A stretch of DNA of 64,000 nt from Ricordea florida (taxonomy: Eukaryota > Cnidaria > Anthozoa > Corallimorpharia > Ricordeidae). The stretch covers positions 27,906,839 to 27,970,838 of the forward strand of contig OX453281.1 in the NCBI GenBank assembly GCA_949710005.1. Reading direction: 5' to 3'. Made by a program: the position numbers and the translations under genes. Shown piece after piece: positions 54,094 through 59,705 of the stretch (position 1 is its first letter; every line of letters starts with the position of its first letter). The notes beneath the pieces are model-generated. The model saw nothing but the letters and a program-made list of their open reading frames with translations, was not told the origin of the DNA and made no database searches.

Positions 54094-54867
54094 ATGCCCA
54101 AACGAAAGATGCAAACCCGTGCATTTCGTGCTAAGAGGCGCCTCAACTTTGATGAACCAGGTGAATCATCTACAACATCTAATGACCACCCTTCATTGAA
54201 TGTTGTGGATGAAACTGTGCCAACAACGCCCGTTGAGGATGCAGCAACAGCAGCACCGCCTGAGGATTCATCTGAGAATCAATCTTCCCCACCTGAGAAT
54301 GATTCATCCACACCAACTCCACCTCCCACACCTGACGAAGATGATAATCGATCCTACACCACTGAGGAGGGAGAGGATACTAATGATAGTGAGCTGGCTA
54401 CTAACGAAACCTTGGGAGCTTCTGGTAGCAGCAACAATGCCAATGATGCAAATGTTGAGCCGCAACGAGAGATCCCAAGAGATCCACCAGTCCATGGACC
54501 TTGCCTGGTATGTTTTGAAGGACACGAGTCCCCACCTACACCGTGTTGCAGAAAACCCCTGTGTGACCGTTGTTTACATCAGTGGTTGGATAGCCGCCGA
54601 TTTGACTGCCCACATTGTAGGAAGCAGTTTCCTTCAACCTATATCATGGTATCGGAACAGGCTACCGATGCTTTGTTGGCTGACCCTGAATTTCAGCGCA
54701 GGATTCGCTTGGTAAGACTAAGATTAAGACAAGTAAGAAGAAGAGCAAATATAACCCTTTCTATTTCTATGATATGTGCTTTTCTTGTACTGAGTATCAC
54801 ACTGTACTACTTATACCGGTACATAAGCAATTTAGAATCTCGTTTAAACAACTTAGAATATCGTTAG
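54094..54867 (+). CDS. membrane-anchored RING-finger protein (candidate E3 ligase)
   Basis: 257 aa. Basic nuclear-signal-like start (KRKMQTRAFRAKRRL), then a long Ser/Pro/Glu-rich disordered region. A RING-type finger follows at 137-175 (CLVC, CCRKPLCDRC, CPHC), then an Arg-rich helix and a transmembrane segment at about 220-242. The usual RING His is not obvious, so it is a RING variant. RING proteins transfer ubiquitin. Polintons do not normally carry one, so an accessory or host-interaction role is likely. Three phase-0 donors (54508, 54712, 54733) lie in the frame. Use of the latter two would keep the RING and replace the transmembrane tail by one of the downstream cassettes. Confidence 0.85.
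   Translation: MPKRKMQTRAFRAKRRLNFDEPGESSTTSNDHPSLNVVDETVPTTPVEDAATAAPPEDSSENQSSPPENDSSTPTPPPTPDEDDNRSYTTEEGEDTNDSELATNETLGASGSSNNANDANVEPQREIPRDPPVHGPCLVCFEGHESPPTPCCRKPLCDRCLHQWLDSRRFDCPHCRKQFPSTYIMVSEQATDALLADPEFQRRIRLVRLRLRQVRRRANITLSISMICAFLVLSITLYYLYRYISNLESRLNNLEYR
54508..54513 (+). promoter_or_regulatory. candidate 5' splice site CTG|GTATGT, phase 0
   Basis: Would cut after residue 138, inside the RING, giving a RING-less leader. Confidence 0.35.
54712..54738 (+). promoter_or_regulatory. two candidate 5' splice sites GTAAGA, both phase 0
   Basis: GTAAGA at 54712 (after residue 206) and at 54733 (after residue 213). Both keep the RING and remove the transmembrane tail. Their phase matches every downstream cassette acceptor. 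Confidence 0.5.
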
Positions 54868-54899
54868 TGATGAAACTTTTTTTCCATCTTCTTTTATAG

Positions 54900-55085
54900 A
54901 CTCATAACGAACTTGTTCTTTATCTAATGGATAAACAGCAAAGATATGTAGCATCTTCATTTATTGAACGCGTAACTCTAAATCTATTACAAAAGGCAAT
55001 ATGTATAGGCATGGATTGTTGGTTTGCCTGCAAACCCCTTCAGTATTATGAAAGAAAAGTTCTTTTTGATTCACTCTGCTTTTAA
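54900..55085 (+). CDS. terminal-exon cassette U1 (61 aa)
   Basis: Acceptor CCATCTTCTTTTATAG. Helical, with two Cys-containing aromatic words (IGMDCWFACK). Stop TAA, then TTTTTGTTATAG for U2. Confidence 0.6.
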   Translation, partial: THNELVLYLMDKQQRYVASSFIERVTLNLLQKAICIGMDCWFACKPLQYYERKVLFDSLCF

Positions 55086-55097
55086 TTTTTGTTATAG

Positions 55098-55301
55098 GCA
55101 CTGGTTAAACTAAAAGCAACCAAATCTACCCTTAAATATAGAGTGTTACTACAAAACAGATCTGTTTCCGATCCTTATAGATTTTTTTATAACTATTACA
55201 TGATACGAGAACTATTAGAGAGTGCTACTCATGAAGATGCTGTTATAACACCAGCTTTTATAAAAGAAGTTATAGATATATTGTGGATGCTTCGTTGTTG
55301 A
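55098..55301 (+). CDS. terminal-exon cassette U2 (67 aa)
   Basis: Acceptor TTTTTGTTATAG. Contains YRFFYNYYMIRELLES and IKEVIDILWMLR, a two-helix pattern resembling later cassettes. Confidence 0.6.
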   Translation, partial: ALVKLKATKSTLKYRVLLQNRSVSDPYRFFYNYYMIRELLESATHEDAVITPAFIKEVIDILWMLRC

Positions 55302-55318
55302 TTTTTTTTTTGACCGAC

Positions 55319-55422
55319 GTGAGGTTAGGGGTGGCTGTGAGGGGAGGATGGAGGCCACAGTGTAAATATTTAAGTTTTTTTGTGAGGTTAGGGGTGGCTG
55401 TAAGGGGAGGATGGAGGCCACA
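55319..55422. repeat. 41-bp direct repeat between U2 and U3
   Basis: GTGAGGTTAGGGGTGGCTGT then RAGGGGAGGATGGAGGCCACA occurs at 55319-55359 and 55382-55422. G-rich on the + strand and not coding in the cassette frame. Confidence 0.85.
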
Positions 55423-55504
55423 CAAAAAAACATAATTATTTTTTGTTTAAAAAACAATTCAGCATCCACAACTTATTTTTCTTTTTTTATTTATCTCTCT
55501 TTAG

Positions 55505-55609
55505 GTTCTACTTGATATTCACGATTATCAAATTCCTGTGAATACAGTGATAAGTACAAAAATCTATGGACATCAATATAAGATTGTTCACATTTACAAA
55601 AGGAAATAA
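55505..55609 (+). CDS. terminal-exon cassette U3 (34 aa)
   Basis: Acceptor TTATTTATCTCTCTTTAG, a strong tract. Short frame ending HIYKRK, stop TAA. Confidence 0.5.
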   Translation, partial: VLLDIHDYQIPVNTVISTKIYGHQYKIVHIYKRK

Positions 55610-55624
55610 CTTTATATCTTCCAG

Positions 55625-55810
55625 ATGTATCCAGAATTACGATATAGCAGCTCGGAAATGATAATTGAAAAATCATTTGTGATGTTTCGCGATCTAAAGG
55701 AACTTAATTTTTCGACTTTAAACATTCATAAAGAGCTTGTAATAAATTTTTTATTTGAAACAGTTAAGAAGCCTTCTTTCTTTCTACTTAGAGAGCACAA
55801 TCTCTTATAA
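55625..55810 (+). CDS. terminal-exon cassette U4 (61 aa)
   Basis: Acceptor CTTTATATCTTCCAG. The first codon happens to be ATG. Contains VMFRDLKELNFSTLN and VINFLFETVKK. Confidence 0.55.
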   Translation: MYPELRYSSSEMIIEKSFVMFRDLKELNFSTLNIHKELVINFLFETVKKPSFFLLREHNLL

Positions 55811-55825
55811 TTTTTCTCTTTTCAG

Positions 55826-56116
55826 CTTTTGGATGGTGTACATCGTTTTACTCTAAACATTCAATCGCATCATTTCAGAAGATACTTACGATCAATGGGC
55901 ATGAGTTTAATTCATCTTTTCGAATCAGTTGTTTTGCAACCAAGAGCAAGAACTTATTCTGAAGCTATTGACAACATTGATTCTCACTGTGATAGATTTC
56001 ATTATCACCACGATGTTACTTGTTTTTGTCAAATAGCTAAAAACTTGCTTTGTATCATGGCAATAGATCCTCATTTATTTTTGTTTCACGATGATGATCA
56101 ACCGTTAGATGATTGA
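55826..56116 (+). CDS. terminal-exon cassette U5 (96 aa, largest)
   Basis: Acceptor TTTTTCTCTTTTCAG. His- and Cys-containing helices (CDRFHYHHDVTCFCQ) and an acidic end (FHDDDQPLDD). Confidence 0.65.
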   Translation, partial: LLDGVHRFTLNIQSHHFRRYLRSMGMSLIHLFESVVLQPRARTYSEAIDNIDSHCDRFHYHHDVTCFCQIAKNLLCIMAIDPHLFLFHDDDQPLDD

Positions 56117-56137
56117 TTCTTTTTTCATCTTTTCCAG

Positions 56138-56323
56138 TTGACACAATCCATTGATAGTTGCTACAATTTCCTTAGTGATAGATGCTATACAATACTGGAA
56201 GGATATCCTGATCGCCATGATTTATTTCACATGTTTGATTCATTACGCGCAAGAGATAAGATATTTCAGTGTAGAACTATAGTCAACAGTTTACGATATG
56301 AACATGACTATTCTCATTTGTAG
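56138..56323 (+). CDS. terminal-exon cassette U6 (61 aa)
   Basis: Acceptor TTCATCTTTTCCAG. Starts with the DSCYNFL version of the D-x-C-x-x-[FY]-[LV] motif shared by U6, U7, U9 and, in part, U10 and U11. Confidence 0.65.
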   Translation: MTQSIDSCYNFLSDRCYTILEGYPDRHDLFHMFDSLRARDKIFQCRTIVNSLRYEHDYSHL

Positions 56324-56345
56324 TTCTATCGTATTTTCTCTTTAG

Positions 56346-56522
56346 GTAACAGAATCTATGGATACCTGTTCCTCTTATCTTTTGTTTGATATGTTACCAA
56401 GAACAGTGCGCGATGATGATAAAGATTTAATTGTGAATGTTCATAATTACTTAACACAGTGTATTTCACAACTTCATTATGTTATGCCCCCTTCACCTTA
56501 TGACATCCTATGGGATGATTAA
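56346..56522 (+). CDS. terminal-exon cassette U7 (58 aa)
   Basis: Acceptor GTATTTTCTCTTTAG. DTCSSYL motif, then an acidic middle (VRDDDKDLIVNVHNYL) and an end MPPSPYDILWDD. Confidence 0.65.
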   Translation, partial: VTESMDTCSSYLLFDMLPRTVRDDDKDLIVNVHNYLTQCISQLHYVMPPSPYDILWDD

Positions 56523-56552
56523 TTTTCTTTTTTCTTTTTTTTTACAAAACAG

Positions 56553-56675
56553 ATCATGAATGAACTTATCGAACTCACTAACTACATTGCATGCGAATAC
56601 TCGATCTCCTCAAGTTCACCTCTAATACAAGATTTAGATTGGGTTTATGTGAGCATTTGTCCTTTTTATTCGTAG
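56553..56675 (+). CDS. terminal-exon cassette U8 (40 aa)
   Basis: Acceptor TTTTTTTACAAAACAG. ELTNYIACEY resembles the shared motif. The stop TAG (56673-56675) is also the AG acceptor of U9. A TAT|GTGAGC donor-like site precedes it. Confidence 0.5.
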   Translation: MMNELIELTNYIACEYSISSSSPLIQDLDWVYVSICPFYS

Positions 56676-56828
56676 ATTTATGGACTGTTTGATGAGTGCT
56701 CCGCTTATGTTATAAACAAACGCGATCAAGCAGTAACACAAATGATGAAGGATTGTGCAGATGCATTACATAATGAACTTGTGTTCATTCAGAGTAGAAT
56801 TGGATGGTGTTATAATATAACCTTATAA
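56676..56828 (+). CDS. terminal-exon cassette U9 (50 aa)
   Basis: Acceptor TCCTTTTTATTCGTAG. DECSAYV motif and an amphipathic helix (MMKDCADALHNEL). Confidence 0.6.
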   Translation: MYGLFDECSAYVINKRDQAVTQMMKDCADALHNELVFIQSRIGWCYNITL

Positions 56829-56845
56829 CTTTTCTTTCTCCATAG

Positions 56846-56995
56846 ATATTCTCTAAGACTAGAGAATGTACAAATTTTCTGTACCGTCGATATGCAACTC
56901 ATTTTCCATATGCAGATCTACCTGTGATAGAACACATTTGTGACGATCTGAGAGTTGTAAGGCGCGGCTTAAGAAGATTAATTGTTTCTCGATAG
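56846..56995 (+). CDS. terminal-exon cassette U10 (49 aa)
   Basis: Acceptor TTTTCTTTCTCCATAG. Clear paralogue of U11: RECTNFLYRRY, then LPVIEHICDDL and RRGLRRL. The stop TAG doubles as the U11 acceptor. Confidence 0.65.
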   Translation: MFSKTRECTNFLYRRYATHFPYADLPVIEHICDDLRVVRRGLRRLIVSR

Positions 56996-57169
56996 ATTCA
57001 AAGAGAGAACAAGGCATGTGCAAGATTCTTATGTGACCGATATGGATCCAATTACCTAAAGCAATCAGATATACCGTTAATAGAGCATGTTGTTGATGAT
57101 CTAGCTGTTATGAGACACATGTTAAAACGATTACAAAGAGCACATTTTTTTGTTACCTCTTTTTACTAG
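56996..57169 (+). CDS. terminal-exon cassette U11 (57 aa)
   Basis: Acceptor TTGTTTCTCGATAG, weaker tract. KACARFLCDRY, IPLIEHVVDDL and RHMLKRL align with U10 over about 42 residues. Stop TAG doubles as the U12 acceptor. Confidence 0.65.
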   Translation: MQRENKACARFLCDRYGSNYLKQSDIPLIEHVVDDLAVMRHMLKRLQRAHFFVTSFY

Positions 57170-57331
57170 ATATATGCAAAGATTCAAGCAAGCATATGGT
57201 TTGTTCAGGTTCAAACGCGTAAACAACACCCAAGGATGTGTTTAGTAGAGTTGCCCTTACGAAAACATATAACCGACGATTTTGATTTTCAACTGCACTT
57301 GTTAAGAGGAATTATAAAACGATTCAGATAG
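57170..57331 (+). CDS. terminal-exon cassette U12 (53 aa)
   Basis: Acceptor TTACCTCTTTTTACTAG. CLVELPLRKHITDDF and LLRGIIKRF align with the C-terminal half of U10/U11. Confidence 0.6.
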   Translation: MYAKIQASIWFVQVQTRKQHPRMCLVELPLRKHITDDFDFQLHLLRGIIKRFR

Positions 57332-57346
57332 TTTCTTTTTTTTCAG

Positions 57347-57427
57347 CCCAAGCTCGAGGAAGAAAGAAGACGTTACTTACAATTTCACCATAACTTGTTG
57401 ATAAGCCTTGTAAGACAGTATAGATAA
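57347..57427 (+). CDS. terminal-exon cassette U13 (26 aa, shortest)
   Basis: Acceptor TTTCTTTTTTTTCAG. KLEEERRRYLQFHHNLL. A phase-0 GTAAGA occurs eight codons before the stop, so this unit might also act as an internal exon. Confidence 0.45.
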   Translation, partial: PKLEEERRRYLQFHHNLLISLVRQYR

Positions 57428-57444
57428 TTTTTTTCTTTTTTCAG

Positions 57445-57609
57445 AAAACATATCCCAGAGAAACAAGCCTAAAAGCTGCACTACTGTTCTTTTCTTACAG
57501 ATATTTGTTAAGATACAAGATATCTATAGTTCCGCCAGAGAAGGATTTCATAGTTCAACACTTTATGACTCAAATAGTTCTGTCAATGGTATACAACACT
57601 AGAAAATAG
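57445..57609 (+). CDS. terminal-exon cassette U14 (54 aa)
   Basis: Acceptor TTTTTCTTTTTTCAG. Helical, LFFSYRYLLRY and DFIVQHFMTQIVLSM. Confidence 0.6.
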   Translation, partial: KTYPRETSLKAALLFFSYRYLLRYKISIVPPEKDFIVQHFMTQIVLSMVYNTRK

Positions 57610-57651
57610 GAAAGCATAGATAGCTTTTTTTTCTTTTTTCCTTTGTATTAG

Positions 57652-57846
57652 GATGAAGATAGTGAAGATAGTGAGGATAGCGGAAAGCTCTGTCAATGTG
57701 AAGAGTGTAATAAAGATGTTGATCGTTATAGTTATTGCGGTTGTGATTGCGACTATTGTTCCAATATGACTGATGTATTAAGTTTCTGTGATTGTAAAGG
57801 TTGTGCTGGCATTTTCTGGCAGTTCAAGATTTTATCCTTACAGTAG
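57652..57846 (+). CDS. terminal-exon cassette U15, acidic Cys-rich (64 aa)
   Basis: Acceptor TTTCCTTTGTATTAG. DEDSEDSEDS start, then twelve Cys in pairs (CQCEEC, CGCDCDYC, CDCKGC), a likely metal-binding module quite unlike U6-U14. Confidence 0.65.
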   Translation, partial: DEDSEDSEDSGKLCQCEECNKDVDRYSYCGCDCDYCSNMTDVLSFCDCKGCAGIFWQFKILSLQ

Positions 57847-57865
57847 AACATTTCTTTTTTCTTAG

Positions 57866-57982
57866 GGTCAATACCAGGGAGATGATAGAGATTATCGTCA
57901 TTTATATCAACAAATTACTCATCTCCCAGACTATCTGATTTTCTTTGAACAAATGACTTTATCTTCATCAATATCACCTTAA
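57866..57982 (+). CDS. terminal-exon cassette U16 (38 aa)
   Basis: Acceptor ATTTCTTTTTTCTTAG. No phase-0 GT at all, so it can only be terminal. Confidence 0.5.
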   Translation, partial: GQYQGDDRDYRHLYQQITHLPDYLIFFEQMTLSSSISP

Positions 57983-58011
57983 GTGATACTAGGTTATCTT
58001 TTTTCTCTTAG

Positions 58012-58182
58012 GCTACAGGTGATGAGGATAATGACATTGTAAGATTCTTTCATCAAGATAGTGAAGGCAATTTTATTCAATATATTCCTCAAGATGAAAG
58101 AGTGCGAACTGAAATTGAAGATTATATTACAACACATGGTTTTGTTAATCAACCCGTTATTTGTTTTGTAGGGAACAAATGA
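58012..58182 (+). CDS. terminal-exon cassette U17 (56 aa)
   Basis: Acceptor TTATCTTTTTTCTCTTAG. Acidic (GDEDNDIV, QDERVRTEIEDY). Its end overlaps U18. Confidence 0.55.
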   Translation, partial: ATGDEDNDIVRFFHQDSEGNFIQYIPQDERVRTEIEDYITTHGFVNQPVICFVGNK

Positions 58183-58300
58183 TTTCCACGCTTTTCCATG
58201 GGTTGATGCCCATAATCAAACCGTTATTCTTTATTATCCTGAACTGCCAGTTGCGTTTCAACCAAACATATATAAGCTTTATCTTTGCACTTTGTTGTAA
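58172..58300 (+). CDS. terminal-exon cassette U18 (42 aa)
   Basis: Acceptor TTATTTGTTTTGTAG lies inside the U17 frame, so the two cassettes overlap by 11 nt in different frames. Aromatic-rich. Confidence 0.5.
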   Translation, partial: GTNDFHAFPWVDAHNQTVILYYPELPVAFQPNIYKLYLCTLL

Positions 58301-58368
58301 AATTATGTTATTCTCATTAAACAACAAGTTACCAAAAGATGGGATTTGTGTGTTTTTTTATTACTTAG

Positions 58369-58590
58369 GATGAACCCAATAACAGTGATGATGATGATGA
58401 TGATGATGAGAACTCTAGACCTGATAATTATCCCTATAACTGGTTACCTTATCATAGTGATGATGATCATTATTGGGATTCTTCTAATGAAGATGATTAT
58501 ACTGCAATAAGTGATGAAGATTGGGAAGTTGAATTATCCCCTGAACAAATAACCAACTGGGAAAGCATTCTGAGTATTCACCCACCCTAA
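58369..58590 (+). CDS. terminal-exon cassette U19, acidic (73 aa)
   Basis: Acceptor TTTTTTTATTACTTAG. Seven-Asp run and many further Asp/Glu/Trp/Tyr residues, ending in a Pro-Pro. Followed by the array's AATAAA at 58592. Confidence 0.65.
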   Translation, partial: DEPNNSDDDDDDDENSRPDNYPYNWLPYHSDDDHYWDSSNEDDYTAISDEDWEVELSPEQITNWESILSIHPP

Positions 58591-58591
58591 T

Positions 58592-58597
58592 AATAAA
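58592..58597 (+). terminator. shared poly(A) signal AATAAA
   Basis: Two nt after the U19 stop. No earlier AATAAA was noticed between cassettes. Confidence 0.65.
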
Positions 58598-58634
58598 TAC
58601 ACACTCCTTTTCTTCTTTCCCCTCATTTCACACA

Positions 58635-58772
58635 ATGCCTAAAAGGCGCAACACTAAAAAGAAATTTAAAAGAAAGCGACAATACGGTGGAAAACTCACT
58701 CTAAAGCAACTCGTTGAACGTTACAAGCGACCTCCACCTTTCATTGGAAGTTGGAAAAGAAATTGGATTTGA
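58635..58772 (+). CDS. small basic core protein (45 aa)
   Basis: MPKRRNTKKKFKRKR followed by QYGGK (residues 16-20), an adenain-like site, then a helical tail ending WKRNWI. Size and layout recall adenovirus pX/mu-type precursors. Its stop overlaps the next ATG (TGATG). Confidence 0.65.
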   Translation: MPKRRNTKKKFKRKRQYGGKLTLKQLVERYKRPPPFIGSWKRNWI

Positions 58773-59020
58773 TGGCAAACAAAAAGAAAAAAAGAGCAGT
58801 AAGAAAACGAAGAAAAACAAAAAGGCGCTCTATGCGCGGTGGAGCTCATTTCAGATACAAACCCACACTGGTTGACAAAATTGCTGAAGGAGCTAGCATG
58901 TTCCTATCAGGACCGGAAATCACCGGAATGACTATTGCTGGAAAGGCTGGCAGTCAAGCATTCAAGGCTCTTAAAGACAATTATAAACCGGTTTATACTT
59001 ATTATAAGGAAAAGTATTAA
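58772..59020 (+). CDS. basic virion protein with MRGG|A processing site (82 aa)
   Basis: MANKKKKRAVRKRRKTKRRS, then MRGGA at 21-25, a perfect (M/I/L)xGG-x adenain site. The rest has an amphipathic helix (LVDKIAEGASMFLSG) and a Tyr/Lys-rich end. Likely core or membrane-active precursor cleaved by the protease; inference. The frame extends seven codons upstream (ATG at 58751), but the 58772 start in TGATG fits better. Confidence 0.7.
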   Translation: MANKKKKRAVRKRRKTKRRSMRGGAHFRYKPTLVDKIAEGASMFLSGPEITGMTIAGKAGSQAFKALKDNYKPVYTYYKEKY

Positions 59021-59051
59021 ACTGTACAAACATGAAACTCTATCATTGTTT

Positions 59052-59057
59052 TTTATT
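59052..59057 (-). terminator. poly(A) signal overlapping the stop of the right-end gene
   Basis: TAAATAAAA on the minus strand. Confidence 0.55.
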
Positions 59058-59497
59058 TACACTCTCGTTCCAAATGGTGGGTAATAATAATCTCTTACAA
59101 CCTCTTGGCTATAACGATCGCACACATATTCGGCTGTAATCAACCATGTTTGTTTCCACAACAGTTCTTGGTTTGCTTTAGCTGCATTCCAAACAATCTC
59201 GTAATCACTTTCCCAGTAATTCCAATCTGTGCTTCCCAACTTCCATTCGGCATTTTTCCACAGTTTTCCTGTTCTTGTAACTCTTGGGCCATAACATACT
59301 CTTCTGAAACTGCAATCACCTTTTCTTTTACCCCATTCGGGAAAATCCACTCGTTGACCACCCCGTAATGAACTTTTCATGCGCTCTTCCACATATTCCC
59401 TCTCCAAATCCAGTTGAAAAGTGCTCAGTAGATCTGCAAACACTCCCACTGCTTTTTCCACCTTGTCATCTATGAGATCTTTCCCATCTCTATCCAT
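59057..59497 (-). CDS. Polinton right-end accessory protein (146 aa)
   Basis: Trp/Tyr-rich C-terminal half (WKLGSTDWNYWESDYE). LRGGQ at 44-48 fits a protease site. An in-frame Met 23 codons further upstream lies before the TATA box, so the start at 59497 is preferred. No family recognised. Convergent with the core-protein genes. Confidence 0.65.
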   Translation of the reverse strand: MDRDGKDLIDDKVEKAVGVFADLLSTFQLDLEREYVEERMKSSLRGGQRVDFPEWGKRKGDCSFRRVCYGPRVTRTGKLWKNAEWKLGSTDWNYWESDYEIVWNAAKANQELLWKQTWLITAEYVCDRYSQEVVRDYYYPPFGTRV

Positions 59498-59545
59498 TTC
59501 TATCGTGAACAGAAAAACAATTTTAGATTTACAACTCAATTTTCC

Positions 59546-59551
59546 CTTATA
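59546..59551 (-). promoter_or_regulatory. TATA box (TATAAG) of the right-end gene
   Basis: About 50 nt upstream of the ATG at 59497 on the minus strand. Confidence 0.55.
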
Positions 59552-59570
59552 TCCTATATTTTTCACTCAA

Positions 59571-59700
59571 AACAAGTTCAACCAGAAAAAACCGGTTTTT
59601 CCAGTTCGCAAACCGGTTTGACGACATTCCTCAAATTGCGCGCGAAACTCGCAGCCAATCAGCGCTCTAGATTTGTCCCAAAGTGACCCCCTTTACTACT
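59571..59700. repeat. right terminal inverted repeat
   Basis: Reverse complement of the left repeat. Ends CTTTACTACT and also has two AACCGGTT palindromes. Confidence 0.95.
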
Positions 59701-59705
59701 ACCCC
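59701..59705. other. target-site duplication, right (ACCCC)
   Basis: Matches 35332-35336. Confidence 0.8.

Larger units (their letters stand above)
54868..58597 (+). other. array of ~19 candidate alternative 3'-terminal exons
   Basis: Consecutive units, each a pyrimidine tract plus AG, a phase-0 open frame of 26-96 codons and a stop. The next tract begins within about 0-30 nt of the stop in most cases. One AATAAA at 58592-58597 closes the array. Units are listed individually as U1-U19. Nearly all units lack an ATG at their start and most lack a credible internal 5' splice site. Hence a leader exon from the RING ORF seems required. Confidence 0.7.
35337..59700. mobile_element. complete Polinton/Maverick (adintovirus-like) element, 24.4 kb
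   Basis: Bounded by 130-bp inverted repeats and a short target duplication. It encodes PolB, integrase, packaging ATPase, adenain-like protease, major capsid and penton-like minor capsid proteins, the defining set of the family. Every hallmark ORF is free of internal stops. This class is considered both a self-synthesising transposon and an integrated virus. The element is thus either a recent insertion or an endogenous virus still able to form particles; that is inference from ORF integrity. Confidence 0.97.

Noticed and set aside
54200-54715. 171-codon frame inside the RING gene
   Set aside because: Shadow frame rich in Leu/His/Pro. The RING, transmembrane and donor features are all in the 54094 frame.
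55215-55469. Minus-strand frame of 84 codons with repeated VASILP words
   Set aside because: Arises from the 41-bp direct repeat. Opposite to the array and without other support.
54868-58590. One conventional multi-exon gene made of U1-U19 as internal exons
   Set aside because: Several units (for example U6, U11, U16) lack a usable phase-0 donor. Stops directly precede the next pyrimidine tract, and paralogous similarity reaches nearly to the stops. A few units (U8, U10, U13, U17) do have donor-like GTRAG, so mixed use is not excluded.
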